DNA of 64,000 nucleotides from Cohnella cholangitidis (GCF_014107495.1 NZ_CP041969.1:4327501-4391500); one strand, 5' to 3'; positions 18,904 through 30,800 are shown, counted from the stretch's first letter. The notes: generated by a model from the sequence alone, not told the origin. Made by a program: numbers and translations.

Positions 18904-18984
18904 ACAACTTAAAAAAATCCATAAACCCAGTTTCGGACATAAGATGAAAGGTTAAACTAATGCGATGGAGAGGAGGCGTTACGG

Positions 18985-19865
18985 GTGACGATGGACGTGT
19001 ACGGCGAGATCAAAAAGGGAGAGAAAGGCGCATGGGTCAGCATTGCGGCTTATCTCGTGCTATCTTCAATGAAGCTGGCGGCCGGTTGGTTTTTCGCTTC
19101 GGAAGCATTAACGGCTGACGGCTTCAACAACGTCACCGATATCGTAGCATCCGTGGCCGTCCTCATAGGCCTTCGCATCTCGCGAAGACCTCCCGACGCT
19201 AATCATCCGTACGGCCATTTAAGGGCGGAGACGATCGCGGCGCTAATCGCCTCTTTCATCATGGCGACGGTCGGTCTGCAGGTCGGGCAAGTGGCTATCC
19301 GCAATATTTGGAATGGGCATTACGAAGTGCCGGACATCACCGCCGGATGGATCGCCCTTGCGGCAGCGATAGCCATGTTCGGAGTTTATGCCTATAACGC
19401 CCGGCTCGCGCGGCTTGTCCGCAGCCAAGCGCTAATGGCCGCCGCGAAGGATAATCGTTCCGACGCGCTCGTCAGCATCGGGGCGGCGGTCGGCATCTTC
19501 GGAGCGGGTCTCGGATTGCCTTGGCTCGACGCCGTTGCGGCGGTTGTCGTTGCCCTGATTATCTTGAAGACGGCATGGGAAATATTCTGGTCGGCGACGC
19601 ACGATTTGACCGACGGCTTGACGTGCGGCAGCTTATGTCGTTAAGAGGAGTCGTCGAACGAACGGACGGAGTGCGCGGGATCAAGGATATTCGCGCGCGC
19701 CTTCACGGGAGCACCGTTCTCGTCGAAGTGATCGTGACCGTTGACCCGGCGCTGTCTCTGATCGAAAGCCATAAGATCAGCGATGCCGTGGAGCAGAGAC
19801 TTCAACGCAAACAAGACATTCTGAACGTGCATGTTCACGTCGAGCCCGAGGTAAACGAAAATTGA
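18985..19865 (+). CDS. cation diffusion facilitator transporter, frameshift
   Basis: About 293 aa when repaired. The N-terminal part has the CDF transmembrane bundle with the metal-site residues in LTADGFNNVTDIVAS and the second half-site in AAKDNRSDALVS, plus the HPYGHLRAETIAAL loop. The cytoplasmic C-terminal domain (VRGIKDIRARLHGSTVLVEV, ending VHVHVEP) is in another frame. Adding one G near 19620 (GGCTTGGACGTG) joins them as THDLTDGLDVRQL. CDF proteins export Zn, Mn, Fe or related ions by proton antiport. GTG 18985 has a GAGAGGAGG site. The gene seems functional apart from the one-base loss. Confidence 0.88.
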
Positions 19866-19951
19866 AACCAGGCATCTCTGGCAAGACAATGGGACTTAAG
19901 TAGCGTTAGCAAGGTTAATCTTTCTCAGAAATCCCGCATTCGTCCGATATC

Positions 19952-19979
19952 GTCGCCTAACGGCGGCGGTTTTTGTTTT
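19952..19979 (+). terminator. probable terminator after the CDF gene; rest of 19866-20203 empty
   Basis: GTCGCC, a TAAC loop and GGCGGC form a 6-bp stem with a G-U pair, followed by GGTTTTTGTTTT. The rest of the 338-bp gap before the NlpC/P60 gene contains a possible -10 box (TATAAT at 20143) without a good -35 box, and no gene. Confidence 0.6.
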
Positions 19980-20203
19980 AAACGGCCGCGACGAGCTGGT
20001 AAGTTTGGGGAAAACGATCGCCCAAGATCCGCATGCGGCGCGGTTTGGCGTGCCAGGGACCCACGTGAGCTTGGAACTTATTCCCCATGCGGAGTCCTAG
20101 TCGCTGGGCTCGACGCCCGATGGAAGGCTTTGGGCGTCCCTCTATAATAAAGCAAGTAAGGGGTTGCCCCCCTTAACGCCGTATCCAGAGGAGGACTTCG
20201 CAA

Positions 20204-21187
20204 GTGAAACGAACTTTGATGTGTCTCATGGTGGCGACGATGGCGTGGACAGCTTTTCCCCAGCCCCAAGCGAACGCCGCAGCCACGACCGGCACGATCC
20301 AATCCGGGGTGAATTTCCGCACGGCGCCTAGTACTTCAGGTGCTGTTATTCGCATGATAGGCAAAGGCGAGGAAGTAGTCATACTCGATAAAATCAATAG
20401 CTATTGGCTTCAGGTGAGGGATTCTTCCGGAAATGTGGGTTACATATCTACCGATAGCAAATACGTTCGCGTAAACGGTTCGAACGTCGGCAGCGGGACG
20501 GTTGCCGGCGCGAACGCGACGATCGTCGGAAGCGTATCTTTCCGGACAAGCCCTTCGACCAGCGCTTCCCGTATTCGCTATATGGCCAAGGGAGAGCAGG
20601 TTAAGGTAACCGGACGACCCAATTCGTATTGGTATGCGGTAACGGATTCCAAGGGGCAGTCGGGTTACGTGAGCACGGATGCCAAATATATTAAGGTGAC
20701 GGGATCGATAGCGGATCCGTCTCCCTCGAAGCCTTCCGTTCCGGGTTCGAATCAAGTAGAATCGATCATCGCCGCGGGGATGAAATATTTGGGTACGCCA
20801 TACGAGTACGGTTCTAGCCGCAATAACACGAATACGTTCGATTGCTCGGATCTCATTCGGCAAATGTTCAAAGACGCAATAGGAGTTACTTTACCGGCGG
20901 ATTCGCGGGGACAAGGCGAATACGTCAGGGGCAAAGGAGCCGTCACGACCGATTGGCACCAGCTCAAACGCGGCGATCTGATGTTCTTTATGGATTACAA
21001 GGGAACCAAAGCGTCTAGTTATTCCGGTAAAAATTCGTTCGGAGAGAAAATCAGCCACGCTGCCATCTATCTCGGAGACGGCAAAGTGCTGCACACTTAT
21101 TCCAAAGACTCGGGCGGCGTCCGCACGGACAGCATCTCGGGCAAGCATTGGGAGTATCGCTTCCTGTACGGCGGCAGCGCGCTATAA
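20204..21187 (+). CDS. secreted SH3b-SH3b-NlpC/P60 peptidoglycan hydrolase
   Basis: A 327-aa protein with a signal peptide (about 28 residues, ending near QANAAA), two bacterial SH3 domains (about residues 30-90 and 100-165, each starting with the SVSFRTSPSTSA-type segment) and a C-terminal NlpC/P60 endopeptidase domain. The catalytic Cys is Cys214 in FDCSDLI and the His is His285 in ISHAAIYLGDGK. Such enzymes cut the D-Glu-diaminopimelate bond of peptidoglycan stem peptides; SH3b domains bind the wall. GTG start with AGAGGAGG. Monocistronic between two terminators. Confidence 0.92.
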   Translation: MKRTLMCLMVATMAWTAFPQPQANAAATTGTIQSGVNFRTAPSTSGAVIRMIGKGEEVVILDKINSYWLQVRDSSGNVGYISTDSKYVRVNGSNVGSGTVAGANATIVGSVSFRTSPSTSASRIRYMAKGEQVKVTGRPNSYWYAVTDSKGQSGYVSTDAKYIKVTGSIADPSPSKPSVPGSNQVESIIAAGMKYLGTPYEYGSSRNNTNTFDCSDLIRQMFKDAIGVTLPADSRGQGEYVRGKGAVTTDWHQLKRGDLMFFMDYKGTKASSYSGKNSFGEKISHAAIYLGDGKVLHTYSKDSGGVRTDSISGKHWEYRFLYGGSAL

Positions 21188-21204
21188 TACCGGCGGTAAG
21201 CAAA

Positions 21205-21240
21205 GGCCTCGTTATCTACGGATGACGAGGCTTTCGGATT
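21205..21240 (+). terminator. terminator after the NlpC/P60 gene
   Basis: GCCTCGTTATC and GATGACGAGGC flank a 4-nt loop and are followed by TTTCGGATTTT. Confidence 0.8.
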
Positions 21241-21424
21241 TTAAATCATAAGCATGGTCTCCGTTCCGGCATCGGTCAGGCCAAGCTTTTTTTTCGATAA
21301 AACGAAAATCGACTACAAAAACGCGAAAAAGTGGTCACAATCCGCACATTTCGGGTTTCTTCGCGGTCTTATAATGGAAGTGCAGGATAGAAAACCTTTT
21401 CCATAAAAGGAGGAGAATCATATC

Positions 21425-24404
21425 ATGATCGGGACTGCCGGATGGGGACGCAAATGCGGGGCTTTGGCGCTCGCGGCATCGGTTGCATTGACGGGATTTA
21501 CCGGTACCTTCGGTTTTGCCGGTAAGGTTAGCGCCAATCCGTCATACAACTATGCGGAAGTGTTGCAAAAATCGATGTATTTCTACGAGGCGCAGAGGGC
21601 GGGCGATCTTCCCGCGAACAACAGGGTGCAATGGCGCGGGGATTCGGCGCTGTCCGACGGTTCGAATGTCGGCCTCGACCTGACGGGAGGCTGGTACGAC
21701 GCGGGAGACCACGTCAAGTTCGGTTTGCCGATGGCGTATTCGGCTACGATGCTTGCTTGGTCGGCATACGAGTACGGAGACGCATACGCTCAAACGGGGC
21801 AGACGGACGAGCTGTTAGGCAATATCAAATGGGTGACGGACTATTTGATCAAAGCGCATCCGCAACCGAATGTCCTGTACGGGCAAGTAGGCAACGGCGG
21901 CGCGGATCACGCGTACTGGGGACCGCCGGAAACGATGACGATGTCACGTCCCGCTTATAAGATCGACGCCTCTTGCCCGGGCTCCGATTTGGCAGGCGAG
22001 ACGGCCGCAGCGATGGCGGCCTCGTCGATACTGTTCAATGCTTCCAACCCCGCCTATGCGGCTACTTTGCTGACCCACGCGGAGCAGTTATTCGATTTCG
22101 CGGATACGTATCGGGGCAAATACAGCGACTGCATCGCGGATGCGCAAGGGTACTACAATTCGTTCAGCGGTTATTACGACGAATTGGCTTGGGCCGGAGT
22201 CTGGCTCTACTTGGCGACGAATGATTCCGCTTACTTGACGTATGCCGAGAATATGACGCAAAACTTCAAGAAGGAAAATTACGGAAACAGCCCTTATTGG
22301 GAATACAAGTGGGGACTTGCATGGGATGACAAACATTATGCGGTTCAGCTTCTGCTTGCCAAGCTAACGAACAATTCCGCCTACAAAATGAACGTGGAGA
22401 GAAGCCTCGACTATTGGACGACGGGCACGGCGGACAACGAACGAATCGCGTACACCCCCGGCGGGCTGGCGTGGCTCGACCAATGGGGTTCGCTGCGCTA
22501 CGCGTCGAACATGTCGTTCCTTGCCTTCGTCTACTCGGATTGGCTAGAAGCGTCAAATCCCGCAAAGGCGCAAACCTATCGCAATTTCGGCATTTCCCAG
22601 ATTAATTACGCGCTAGGGGATAATCCGGGCAACCGCAGCTACGTGGTCGGGTTCGGCAACAATCCGCCGATCAATCCTCACCATCGCAGCGCGCACGGCT
22701 CGATCGTCGGCAGTATCCAGAATCCGACGGACAATCGCAACGTGCTGTACGGAGCGCTTGTCGGAGGACCGGGGAGCAACGATAGCTACTCCGACGACCG
22801 CAGCAATTATTTCAACAATGAAGTCGCGACCGATTACAATGCCGGGTTTACCGGCGCCGTCGCGAAGATGTTCCTGATGTTCGGCGGAACGCCGCTGGCG
22901 AACTTTCCCCCGGCCGTCGCGGCACCGGATGAAATGTACGTGGAAGCGAAGGCCAATACGTATTCGGCGGGCTCGACTTCGATCGATACGTATTTGAACA
23001 ACGCTTCGGTACTTCCTCCTAGGGCGAGCGACAAATTGTCTTTCCGCTATTACGTCGATCTGAGCGAGTTGCTGCAGTCCGGATATAACGTCGCCGACGT
23101 CACGATTCGCAAGGACAACGCGGGCGGGGCCAACATTACCGGTTTGATGCAATGGAGCGGTACTGTCTATTACGTATCGGTGGATTTTACGGGTACGAGT
23201 CTGTATCCCGGAGATATCAATAAGTACCGGAAGCAGTCCACTTTCACGTTAACCGTGCCGAACGGAGCGCCGTGGAATCCGGCTAACGATCCGTCCTATC
23301 AGGGGCTGGGCGGAGGCAGCCATTTGAAAACGGCTTATATTCCGGTGTACGACAACGGAGCGAAGGCGTTCGGCATTGAGCCGGGCGGCAGTATTCCGAC
23401 GGTGCCTGCGGCTCCGGTCAATGTGACGGCAACGGCGGGCAACGCGCAAGCGGCAATAAGTTGGACCGCTTCAAGCGGCGCGACAAGCTATAACGTAAAG
23501 CGCGCGACGACAAACGGCGGACCGTACGCCAACGTGGCGACGGGGGTCGTAGGAACGAGCTTTACGAACAGCGGCTTGACGAACGGAACGACTTATTACT
23601 ACGTCGTAAGCGCGGTTAATGCGGTCGGAGAAAGCGCGAATTCGGCGCAGGCAAGCGCAACGCCGCAAGCGCCTGCGCTGCCGGCGGCTCCAGCGGGCTT
23701 GACCGCCTCGGCGGGCAATGCGCAAGCGACGTTAAGCTGGACGGCTTCCAGCGGCGCAACGAGCTACACGGTAAACGCGCGGCGATAAGCGGCGGACCGT
23801 ACGCGAACGTAGCGACGGGAGTTGCCGCAACGAGCTTTACCGATACGGGCTTGACGAACGGAACGACTTATTATTACGTCGTCAGCGCGGTGAACGCGGT
23901 CGGCGAGAGCGCGAACTCGGGTCAAGCGAGCGCAACGCCGCAAGTTCCGCCGGCGGGCAATCTCGTCGTTCAGTACAAAGCCGCCGATACGAGCGCGACG
24001 GACAATCAAATCAAACCCATCTGAACATCAAGAACATCGGCGCGACGGCCGTAAATTTAAGCGACGTGAAGGTTCGCTATTATTTCACGAAAGACGGAAG
24101 CGCGGCGATGAATGCCTGGATCGATTGGGCGCAGCTTGGCGGCACGAACATTCAAGTGACGTTCGGCAGCGCTTCGGGAACGGGCGCGGACGCTTACGTC
24201 GAGCTGACTTTCGCGTCCGGAGCCGGCACGCTCGCGCCGAACGGACAGTCGGGAGACATCCAATTGCGGATGGCGAAGACGGACTGGTCGAATTTCAACG
24301 AGGCGGACGATTACTCGTACGACCCGACGAAGACGGCTTATGCGGATTGGAGCAAGGTAACGCTGATCTTGAACGGGACGTTGGTTTGGGGGACCGAGCC
24401 CTAA
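21425..24404 (+). CDS. GH9 cellulase with CBM3c, two FN3 and CBM3, two frameshifts
   Basis: About 993 aa when repaired: signal peptide (1-38), GH9 catalytic domain (about 39-500) with the Asp pair D92/D95 in YDAGDHVKFG, the HHRSAHGS loop and the acid Glu466 in NNEVATDYNAGF; CBM3c (about 505-655); FN3 twice; C-terminal CBM3 ending LVWGTEP. GH9-CBM3c enzymes are processive endoglucanases on crystalline cellulose. The frame breaks at 23773 (AAA where the copy at 27215 has AAAA) and at 24016 (CCC where the copy at 27459 has CCCC). Both are one-base losses in runs, judged by a close copy in this window. A TATAAT-like -10 lies at 21370 and AGGAGGAG precedes the ATG. First gene of a cellulase cluster. 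Confidence 0.93.
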
Positions 24405-24416
24405 TCGAATCCGATA

Positions 24417-24456
24417 GAGCTGTGCCGAAGTCCATCCGCGACATTCGGTACAGCTC
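24417..24456 (+). terminator. 13-bp hairpin after the first GH9 gene, no T run
   Basis: GAGCTGTGCCGAA and TTCGGTACAGCTC pair over 13 bp with one G-U pair. There is no T run, so it may be a transcript-stabilising or processing hairpin between cellulase genes rather than a terminator. Confidence 0.5.
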
Positions 24457-24505
24457 ATCGCGCGACGGTTCCGGCGGCGTGAACGGCAGTTTTGGCACGG
24501 GAATT

Positions 24506-24519
24506 GGAAAGCGGTTACA
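24506..24519 (+). promoter_or_regulatory. possible cre (CcpA) site before the second GH9 gene
   Basis: GGAAAGCGGTTACA matches the Bacillus catabolite-responsive element consensus TGWNANCGNTNWCA at 13 of 14 positions. It is 95 bp upstream of the GH9 start. Carbon catabolite control of cellulases is expected, but a single near-match is weak evidence. Confidence 0.35.
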
Positions 24520-24613
24520 ACAGAAACCCCTTTTCTTAAGGAGGTGATGAATAGCCGGCAAGAACGTCGGGCTAAGTATGATCGAATTATTAATTGAACA
24601 GGAGGGAATTTGC

Positions 24614-26827
24614 ATGAATTCGATGTGGAAGAAGACGTTGTGCATAGCGGCAACGACGGCGATCGGGTGTTCTTTGCTGCTCGGGGCGGGGCCGTTCGCC
24701 GCTCCTTCGGCGAAAGCTTCGGTCAGTTCTTACAATTACGCGGAAGCCCTGCAAAAATCGATTTATTTTTACGAGGCGCAACGTTCCGGAGACCTCCCGG
24801 CGAATAATCGCGTGGCTTGGCGCGGAGATTCGGGAATGACGGACGGGGCGGACGTCGGCAAAGACTTGACGGGCGGTTGGTACGATGCCGGAGACCACGT
24901 GAAATTCGGATTGCCGATGGCGGCGTCGGCGACCATGTTGGCTTGGTCGGTCTACGAATATGAAGACGGGTATAAGCAAGCGGGTCAATACGAAGAAATT
25001 CTGGACAACCTGAAGTGGGCTACGGACTATTTTATTAAAGCGCATACGGCTCCCAACGAGCTGTACGTCCAGGTCGGACAAGGAGGACCGGATCATGCTT
25101 GGTGGGGACCGGCCGAAGTGATGCAGATGAACCGGCCCTCCTATAAAATCTCGGCTTCCTGTCCGGGATCGGACGTAGCGGGGGAAACCTCCGCGGCATT
25201 AGCGGCTGCGTCCTTGGTGTTCGAGGAAACCGATCCGGTATACGCGGCTACCTTGCTCCAACATGCCGAACAGTTGTATTCTTTCGCCGATACGTACAAG
25301 GGCAAATATAGCGATTGCGTAACGGATGCCCAATCCTACTACAACTCGTGGTCGGGCTATTGGGACGAGCTTTCCTGGGGCGCAACGTGGTTGTACTTGG
25401 CAACGAATAATTCTGCTTATCTGACCAAGGCGATCGCGGCTTCGAACAATTGGGGCAAGGAGGGGCAATCGACGAACTGGGGATACAAATGGACTCACGC
25501 TTGGGACGACAAACACTACGGAGCTCAATTATTGTTAGCGCGAATCACGAATGACGCCTCCTTCATCACATCGACGGAACGTAATCTGGACTATTGGACT
25601 TCCGGCGTTCCGGGTACGGGCGAGAGAATCACGTACTCTCCGGGCGGACTGGCTTGGCTGGATACGTGGGGTTCGTTGCGATACTCCATGAATGCGTCTT
25701 TCTTGGCGTTCGTCTATTCCGATTGGGTAACGGATACGGCCAAGAAAAACAAATACCGGACCTTCGCGACGAATCAAGCGCTCTACGTGCTCGGCGATAA
25801 TCCGCGCAACAGCAGTTACGTGATCGGGTACGGGACGAATTCGCCTCAGCATCCGCATCACCGGACATCCCACGGTTCATGGGCGGACAGCCAGTCCGTT
25901 CCGGCGAACCATCGCCATGTATTGTACGGAGCGTTGGTCGGAGGTCCGAATAGCAGCGACGGCTACACCGATTCGATCGGCGATTACGTCAGCAACGAAG
26001 TCGCGACGGATTACAACGCGGGATTCACCGGGGTACTGGCCAAAATGAACCTGCTCTATGGAGCGGGACAACAGCCTCTGGCCAACTTCCCCGCGCCTGA
26101 AACGAAGGAAGACGAAATGTTCGTCGAAGCCTCCTTTAATAGCACGGGACCGAATTATACGGAAATCAAGGCGCTCGTGAACAATCGCTCCGGCTGGCCG
26201 GCACGGATGGGCGATAAGTTGAGCTTCCGCTATTATGTCGACCTGACGGAGGTATATAACGCGGGTTACACTTCCAGCAACATTACGATCAATACCAACT
26301 ACAATCAAGGAGCGACCGTGTCCGCGCTGCTTCCTTATGACGCGGCCAATCATATTTATTATGTGGTTGTAGACTTCACGGGAACGAAAATTTATCCCGG
26401 CGGTCAGTCCGCTTACAAGAAGGAAGTCCAATTCCGTTTGGCCGCGCCTTCCGGGACTTCTTTCTGGAATCCGGCCAACGATTATTCCGCGCAAGGCCTG
26501 TCGGCGACTTCCACGGTCAAGACGGCATATATTCCGGTATACGACAACGGAACGAAAGTATTCGGCAACGAGCCGGGACCGGTCGTTCCGACGCCTCCGG
26601 CGGCGCCTGCCGGCTTGACCGCAACCGCGGGCAACGCGCAAGCGAGCTTAACCTGGGCCGCATCGAGCGGCGCGACGAGCTATACGGTTAAGCGTTCCGC
26701 GACTAGCGGGGGGCCTTACGCGACAGTGGCATCGGGAGTGACCTCTACGAATTACGCGGCTACGGGCCTGACTAACGGAACGACGTACTACTTCGTCGTC
26801 AGCGCGGCCAATGGCGTTCGGCATTGA
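24614..26827 (+). CDS. GH9 cellulase with CBM3c and partial FN3, cut by a chimeric junction
   Basis: Reads 737 aa: signal peptide (about 1-35), GH9 domain with D91/D94 in YDAGDHVKFG and acid Glu462 in SNEVATDYNAGF, CBM3c (about 500-650) and the first three quarters of an FN3 module. At 26813 the FN3 sequence stops and joins, out of frame, a stretch that belongs to the end of a CBM3c in a relative (FGIEPGGSIPTVP). The reading then ends at TGA 26827, so the C-terminal cellulose-binding module is lost from this frame. The N-terminal two thirds look intact. ATG 24614 has AGGAGGG; ATG 24578 does not. It may still make an active, untethered enzyme. Confidence 0.88.
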   Translation: MNSMWKKTLCIAATTAIGCSLLLGAGPFAAPSAKASVSSYNYAEALQKSIYFYEAQRSGDLPANNRVAWRGDSGMTDGADVGKDLTGGWYDAGDHVKFGLPMAASATMLAWSVYEYEDGYKQAGQYEEILDNLKWATDYFIKAHTAPNELYVQVGQGGPDHAWWGPAEVMQMNRPSYKISASCPGSDVAGETSAALAAASLVFEETDPVYAATLLQHAEQLYSFADTYKGKYSDCVTDAQSYYNSWSGYWDELSWGATWLYLATNNSAYLTKAIAASNNWGKEGQSTNWGYKWTHAWDDKHYGAQLLLARITNDASFITSTERNLDYWTSGVPGTGERITYSPGGLAWLDTWGSLRYSMNASFLAFVYSDWVTDTAKKNKYRTFATNQALYVLGDNPRNSSYVIGYGTNSPQHPHHRTSHGSWADSQSVPANHRHVLYGALVGGPNSSDGYTDSIGDYVSNEVATDYNAGFTGVLAKMNLLYGAGQQPLANFPAPETKEDEMFVEASFNSTGPNYTEIKALVNNRSGWPARMGDKLSFRYYVDLTEVYNAGYTSSNITINTNYNQGATVSALLPYDAANHIYYVVVDFTGTKIYPGGQSAYKKEVQFRLAAPSGTSFWNPANDYSAQGLSATSTVKTAYIPVYDNGTKVFGNEPGPVVPTPPAAPAGLTATAGNAQASLTWAASSGATSYTVKRSATSGGPYATVASGVTSTNYAATGLTNGTTYYFVVSAANGVRH

Positions 26828-27848
26828 GCCGGGCGGCAGTATTCCGACGGTGCCTGCGGCTCCGGTCAATGTGACGGCAACGGCGGGCAACGCGCAAGCG
26901 GCAATAAGTTGGACCGCTTCAAGCGGCGCGACAAGCTATAACGTAAAGCGCGCGACGACAAACGGCGGACCGTACGCCAACGTGGCGACGGGGGTCGTAG
27001 GAACGAGCTTTACGAACAGCGGCTTGACGAACGGAACGACTTATTACTACGTCGTAAGCGCGGTTAATGCGGTCGGAGAAAGCGCGAATTCGGCGCAGGC
27101 AAGCGCAACGCCGCAAAGTTTGCCAGCGGCGCCTGCGGGCTTGACGGCAGCGGCGGGCAATGCTCAAGCGACGTTAAGCTGGACGGCTTCCAGCGGGGCA
27201 ACGAGCTACACGGTAAAACGCGCGGCGATAAGCGGCGGGCCGTACGCGAACGTAGCGACGGGAGTTGCCGCTACGAGCTATACCGATACGGGCTTAACGA
27301 ACGGGACGACTTATTATTACGTAGTCAGCGCGGTGAACGCGACGGGAGAGAGCGCGAACTCGGGTCAAGCGAGCGCGACTCCGCAAGTACCGCCGGCGGG
27401 TAATCTCGTCGTTCAGTACAAAGCCGCCGATACGAGCGCGACGGACAATCAAATCAAACCCCATCTGAACATCAAGAACATCGGCGCGACGGCCGTAAAT
27501 TTAAGCGACGTGAAGGTTCGCTATTATTTCACGAAAGACGGAAGCGCGGCGATGAATGCCTGGATCGATTGGGCGCAGCTTGGCGGCACGAACATTCAGG
27601 TGACGTTCGGCAGCGCTTCGGGTACGGGCGCGGACGCTTACGTCGAGCTGTCGTTCGCAACCGGAGCCGGCACGCTCGCGCCGAACGGACAGTCGGGAGA
27701 TATCCAATTGCGGATGGCGAAGACGGACTGGTCGAATTTCAACGAGGCGGACGATTACTCGTACGACCCGACGAAGACGGCTTATGCGGATTGGAGCAAG
27801 GTAACGCTTTATTTGAACGGCACTCTTGTATGGGGCACGGCACCTTAA
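26811..27848 (+). pseudogene. orphan 3' end of a GH9-type gene: FN3, FN3, CBM3
   Basis: Starting at the junction the frame encodes the last residues of a CBM3c, two FN3 modules (AISWTASSGATSYNVKRATT and TLSWTASSGATSYTVKRAAI versions) and a complete C-terminal CBM3 ending LVWGTAP. It has no signal peptide, no ribosome site and no catalytic domain, so it is the tail of a multidomain cellulase rather than a gene. It is one reading frame away from the GH9 gene upstream. It serves here as the intact reference that exposes the two frameshifts in the first GH9 gene. Confidence 0.8.
26813..27116 (+). repeat. 304-bp exact duplicate of 23365-23668
   Basis: By direct reading, positions 26813-27116 are identical to 23365-23668, at an offset of 3448 bp. 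The unit covers the end of CBM3c and one FN3 module. Beyond 27116 the two copies stay similar but not identical. Its left border is the chimeric junction in the second GH9 gene. Confidence 0.85.
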
Positions 27849-27874
27849 TGATATAAGCGAGGGAGGAATAAGGA

Positions 27875-30800
27875 ATGACTAGTAATCTGTATCGTAAAGG
27901 GTTGGTATGGTGGCTTGTCGTCGCCATGATCATAACCGCGTATGCTAGCTTGTGGGTGGCTCCGAAAGAGGCATCGGCCGCCACCGTGAACGAGACGAGA
28001 TTTATGCAGCTTTACAATCAGATCAAGAATCCCGCGAACGGTTACTTCTCGCCGGAGGGAGTTCCATACCATTCTATTGAAACTTTAATCAGCGAAGCGC
28101 CGGATTACGGACATATGTCTACCTCCGAAGCTTATAGCTACTGGCTCTATCTTGAGACGCTATACGGACACTTCACGGGGGATTGGTCCAAGCTGGAAGC
28201 CGCTTGGAACAACATGGAGAAATACATCATCCCGATCAACGAAGGGGACGGCGTAGAAGAGCAGCCGACGATGAATTATTACAATCCAAGCAGCCCGGCG
28301 ACATACGCCGCCGAAAAACCTTACCCGGATCAATATCCATCCCAGCTTTCCGGACAATATGCGGCCGGATCGGACCCGCTGGACGCGGAAATGAAAGCCG
28401 CGTACGGAAATAACCAAACTTACTTGATGCATTGGCTGGTCGACGTTGACAATTGGTACGAGTACGGGAACCTGTTGAATCCATCGCATACGGTCAACTA
28501 CGTGAATACGTTTCAGCGCGGCGAACAGGAGTCGGTGTGGGAGGCGATAGACCATCCTTCGCAGGACAACAAAACTTTCGGTAAACCGAATGAAGGCTTT
28601 ATGTCCCTGTTTACGAAAGAAAACCAAAGCCCCGCGGCTCAATGGCGATATACGAACGCGACCGACGCGGACGCGCGGGCGGTTCAAGTCATCTATTGGG
28701 CGAAGGAGCTCGGATTCAACAATACGACGATCTTGAACAAAGCGAAGAAAATGGGCGACTATTTAAGGTACGGCATGTTCGACAAGTATTTTCAGCAAAT
28801 CGGCAGCGCCAGCGACGGGTCCCCCGCGGCGGGCAACGGCAAAAATTCCTCGTTGTATTTGTTATCTTGGTATACGGCGTGGGGCGGCGGATTAGGGTCC
28901 GGAGGCAATTGGGCTTGGCGGATCGGTTCTAGCCATGCGCACCAAGCTTACCAGAACCCGGTAGCGGCTTACGCGCTGGGAACGACGGAGGGCGGGCTTA
29001 ATCCGACATCGGCGACCGGAAAATCGGATTGGAACATTTCCCTGACAAGGCAGTTGGAATTCTACAACTGGCTATTGTCCGCCGAGGGAGCGATCGGCGG
29101 AGGCGCAACGAACAGCTGGAACGGCAGCTATAGCGCTTATCCGTCGGGAGTCAGCACGTTCCACGGATTGGCATATCAGGAAAACCCGGTCTATCACGAC
29201 CCCGGCTCGAACACCTGGTTCGGTTTCCAAGCATGGCCGATAGAACGGGTTGCGGAGATGTACTACATTTTAGCTTCCAGCGGCGACACGTCGTCGCAAA
29301 ATTTCCTAATGGCCAAGAACGTCATCTCGAAATGGATCGATTGGGCGCTCGATTACACGTTCGTCGACCAACGGCCGGTTTCCGACGCAGACGGCTACTA
29401 TTTGAATGCATCCGGCAGCCGGATTCTTGGCGGGCTCAATCCAGCCGTGGCTACCGTCGCGGCGCCGGGCGAGTTCTGGATTCCAAGCGGCCAAGAATGG
29501 ACGGGGCAACCGGATAGCTGGAACAGCTTCTCGACCTTTACGGGCAATCCGAATTTCCATGTGATTACGAAGAGCCCGAGCCAAGATGTCGGCGTGCTGG
29601 GCAGTTACATTAAAGCTCTCTCTTTCTTCGCGGCGGGAACCAAAGCGGAAACGGGTAACTTTACGACCTTGGGCAATCAAGCCAAGACGACGGCCGACGG
29701 TCTTCTGGGCACGGCTTGGAACTATAACGACGGGATCGGAATCGCGATCGACGAGCAAAGGAGAGATTATAGCCGCTACTTCACGAAGGAAATTTACTTT
29801 CCGGCGGGGTGGAGCGGTACGTTCGGACAAGGCAACGCGATTCCAGGAACGGGAGGCATTCCGTCCGATCCGGCCAAAGGCGGCAACGGAACGTATATCA
29901 GCTATGCTCAGCTGCGTCCGAAAATCACGCAGGATCCGAAATGGTCTTATCTCACTAACCTTTATAACACATCCTTTAATCAGTCGACGCAAACGTGGGA
30001 CAACGGAGTACCGACGTTCAAGTATCATCGGTTCTGGTCGCAGGTGGATATTGCCACGGCTTACGCGGAGTACGATCGTTTGCTTGGCTCCGGAACGACG
30101 ACGCAGCCGACGGTACCGGCAGGCTTGACCGCCGCGGCCGGCAACGCTCAAGCGACGCTAAGCTGGACGGCGTCGAGCGGCGCTGCAAGTTACAACGTGA
30201 AACGCGCGACGACAAACGGCGGACCGTATGCGACCGTAGCGACGGGCGTAACCGGAACGAGCTACGCGGATACGGGATTGACGAACGGAACGACGTATTA
30301 TTACGTCGTGAGCGCCGTGAACGCGGCGGGCGAGAGCGCGAACTCGGCGCAAGCAAGCGCGACTCCGATAGCCGTGCCGACGGTGCCGGCAGCTCCGACC
30401 GGGTTGACCGCGACGGGCGGCAACGCCCAAGTCGCATTAAGCTGGACGGCGTCGAGCGGCGCTGTAAGCTACAACGTGAAACGCGCGACGACAAACGGCG
30501 GGCCGTACGCGACCGTAGCGACGGGCGTAACCGGAACGAGTTACGCGGATACGGGGATTGACGAACGGAACGACGTATTATTACGTCGTGAGCGCCGTTA
30601 ACGCGGCGGGCGAGAGCGCGAACTCGGCGCAAGCAAGCGCGACTCCGATAGCCGTGCCGACGGTGCCGGCAGCTCCGACCGGGTTGACCGCGACGGGCGG
30701 CAACGCCCAAGTCGCATTAAGCTGGACGGCGTCGAGCGGCGCTGTAAGCTACAACGTGAAACGCGCGACGACAAACGGCGGGCCGTACGCGACCGTAGCG

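Noticed and set aside
18655..18912. 85-codon ORF made of a 17-residue repeat (SLSQKATIARPNHRRAL type)
   Set aside because: It lies wholly in the 51-bp array, starts at a TTG without a ribosome site, and frame retention follows from unit lengths divisible by three.
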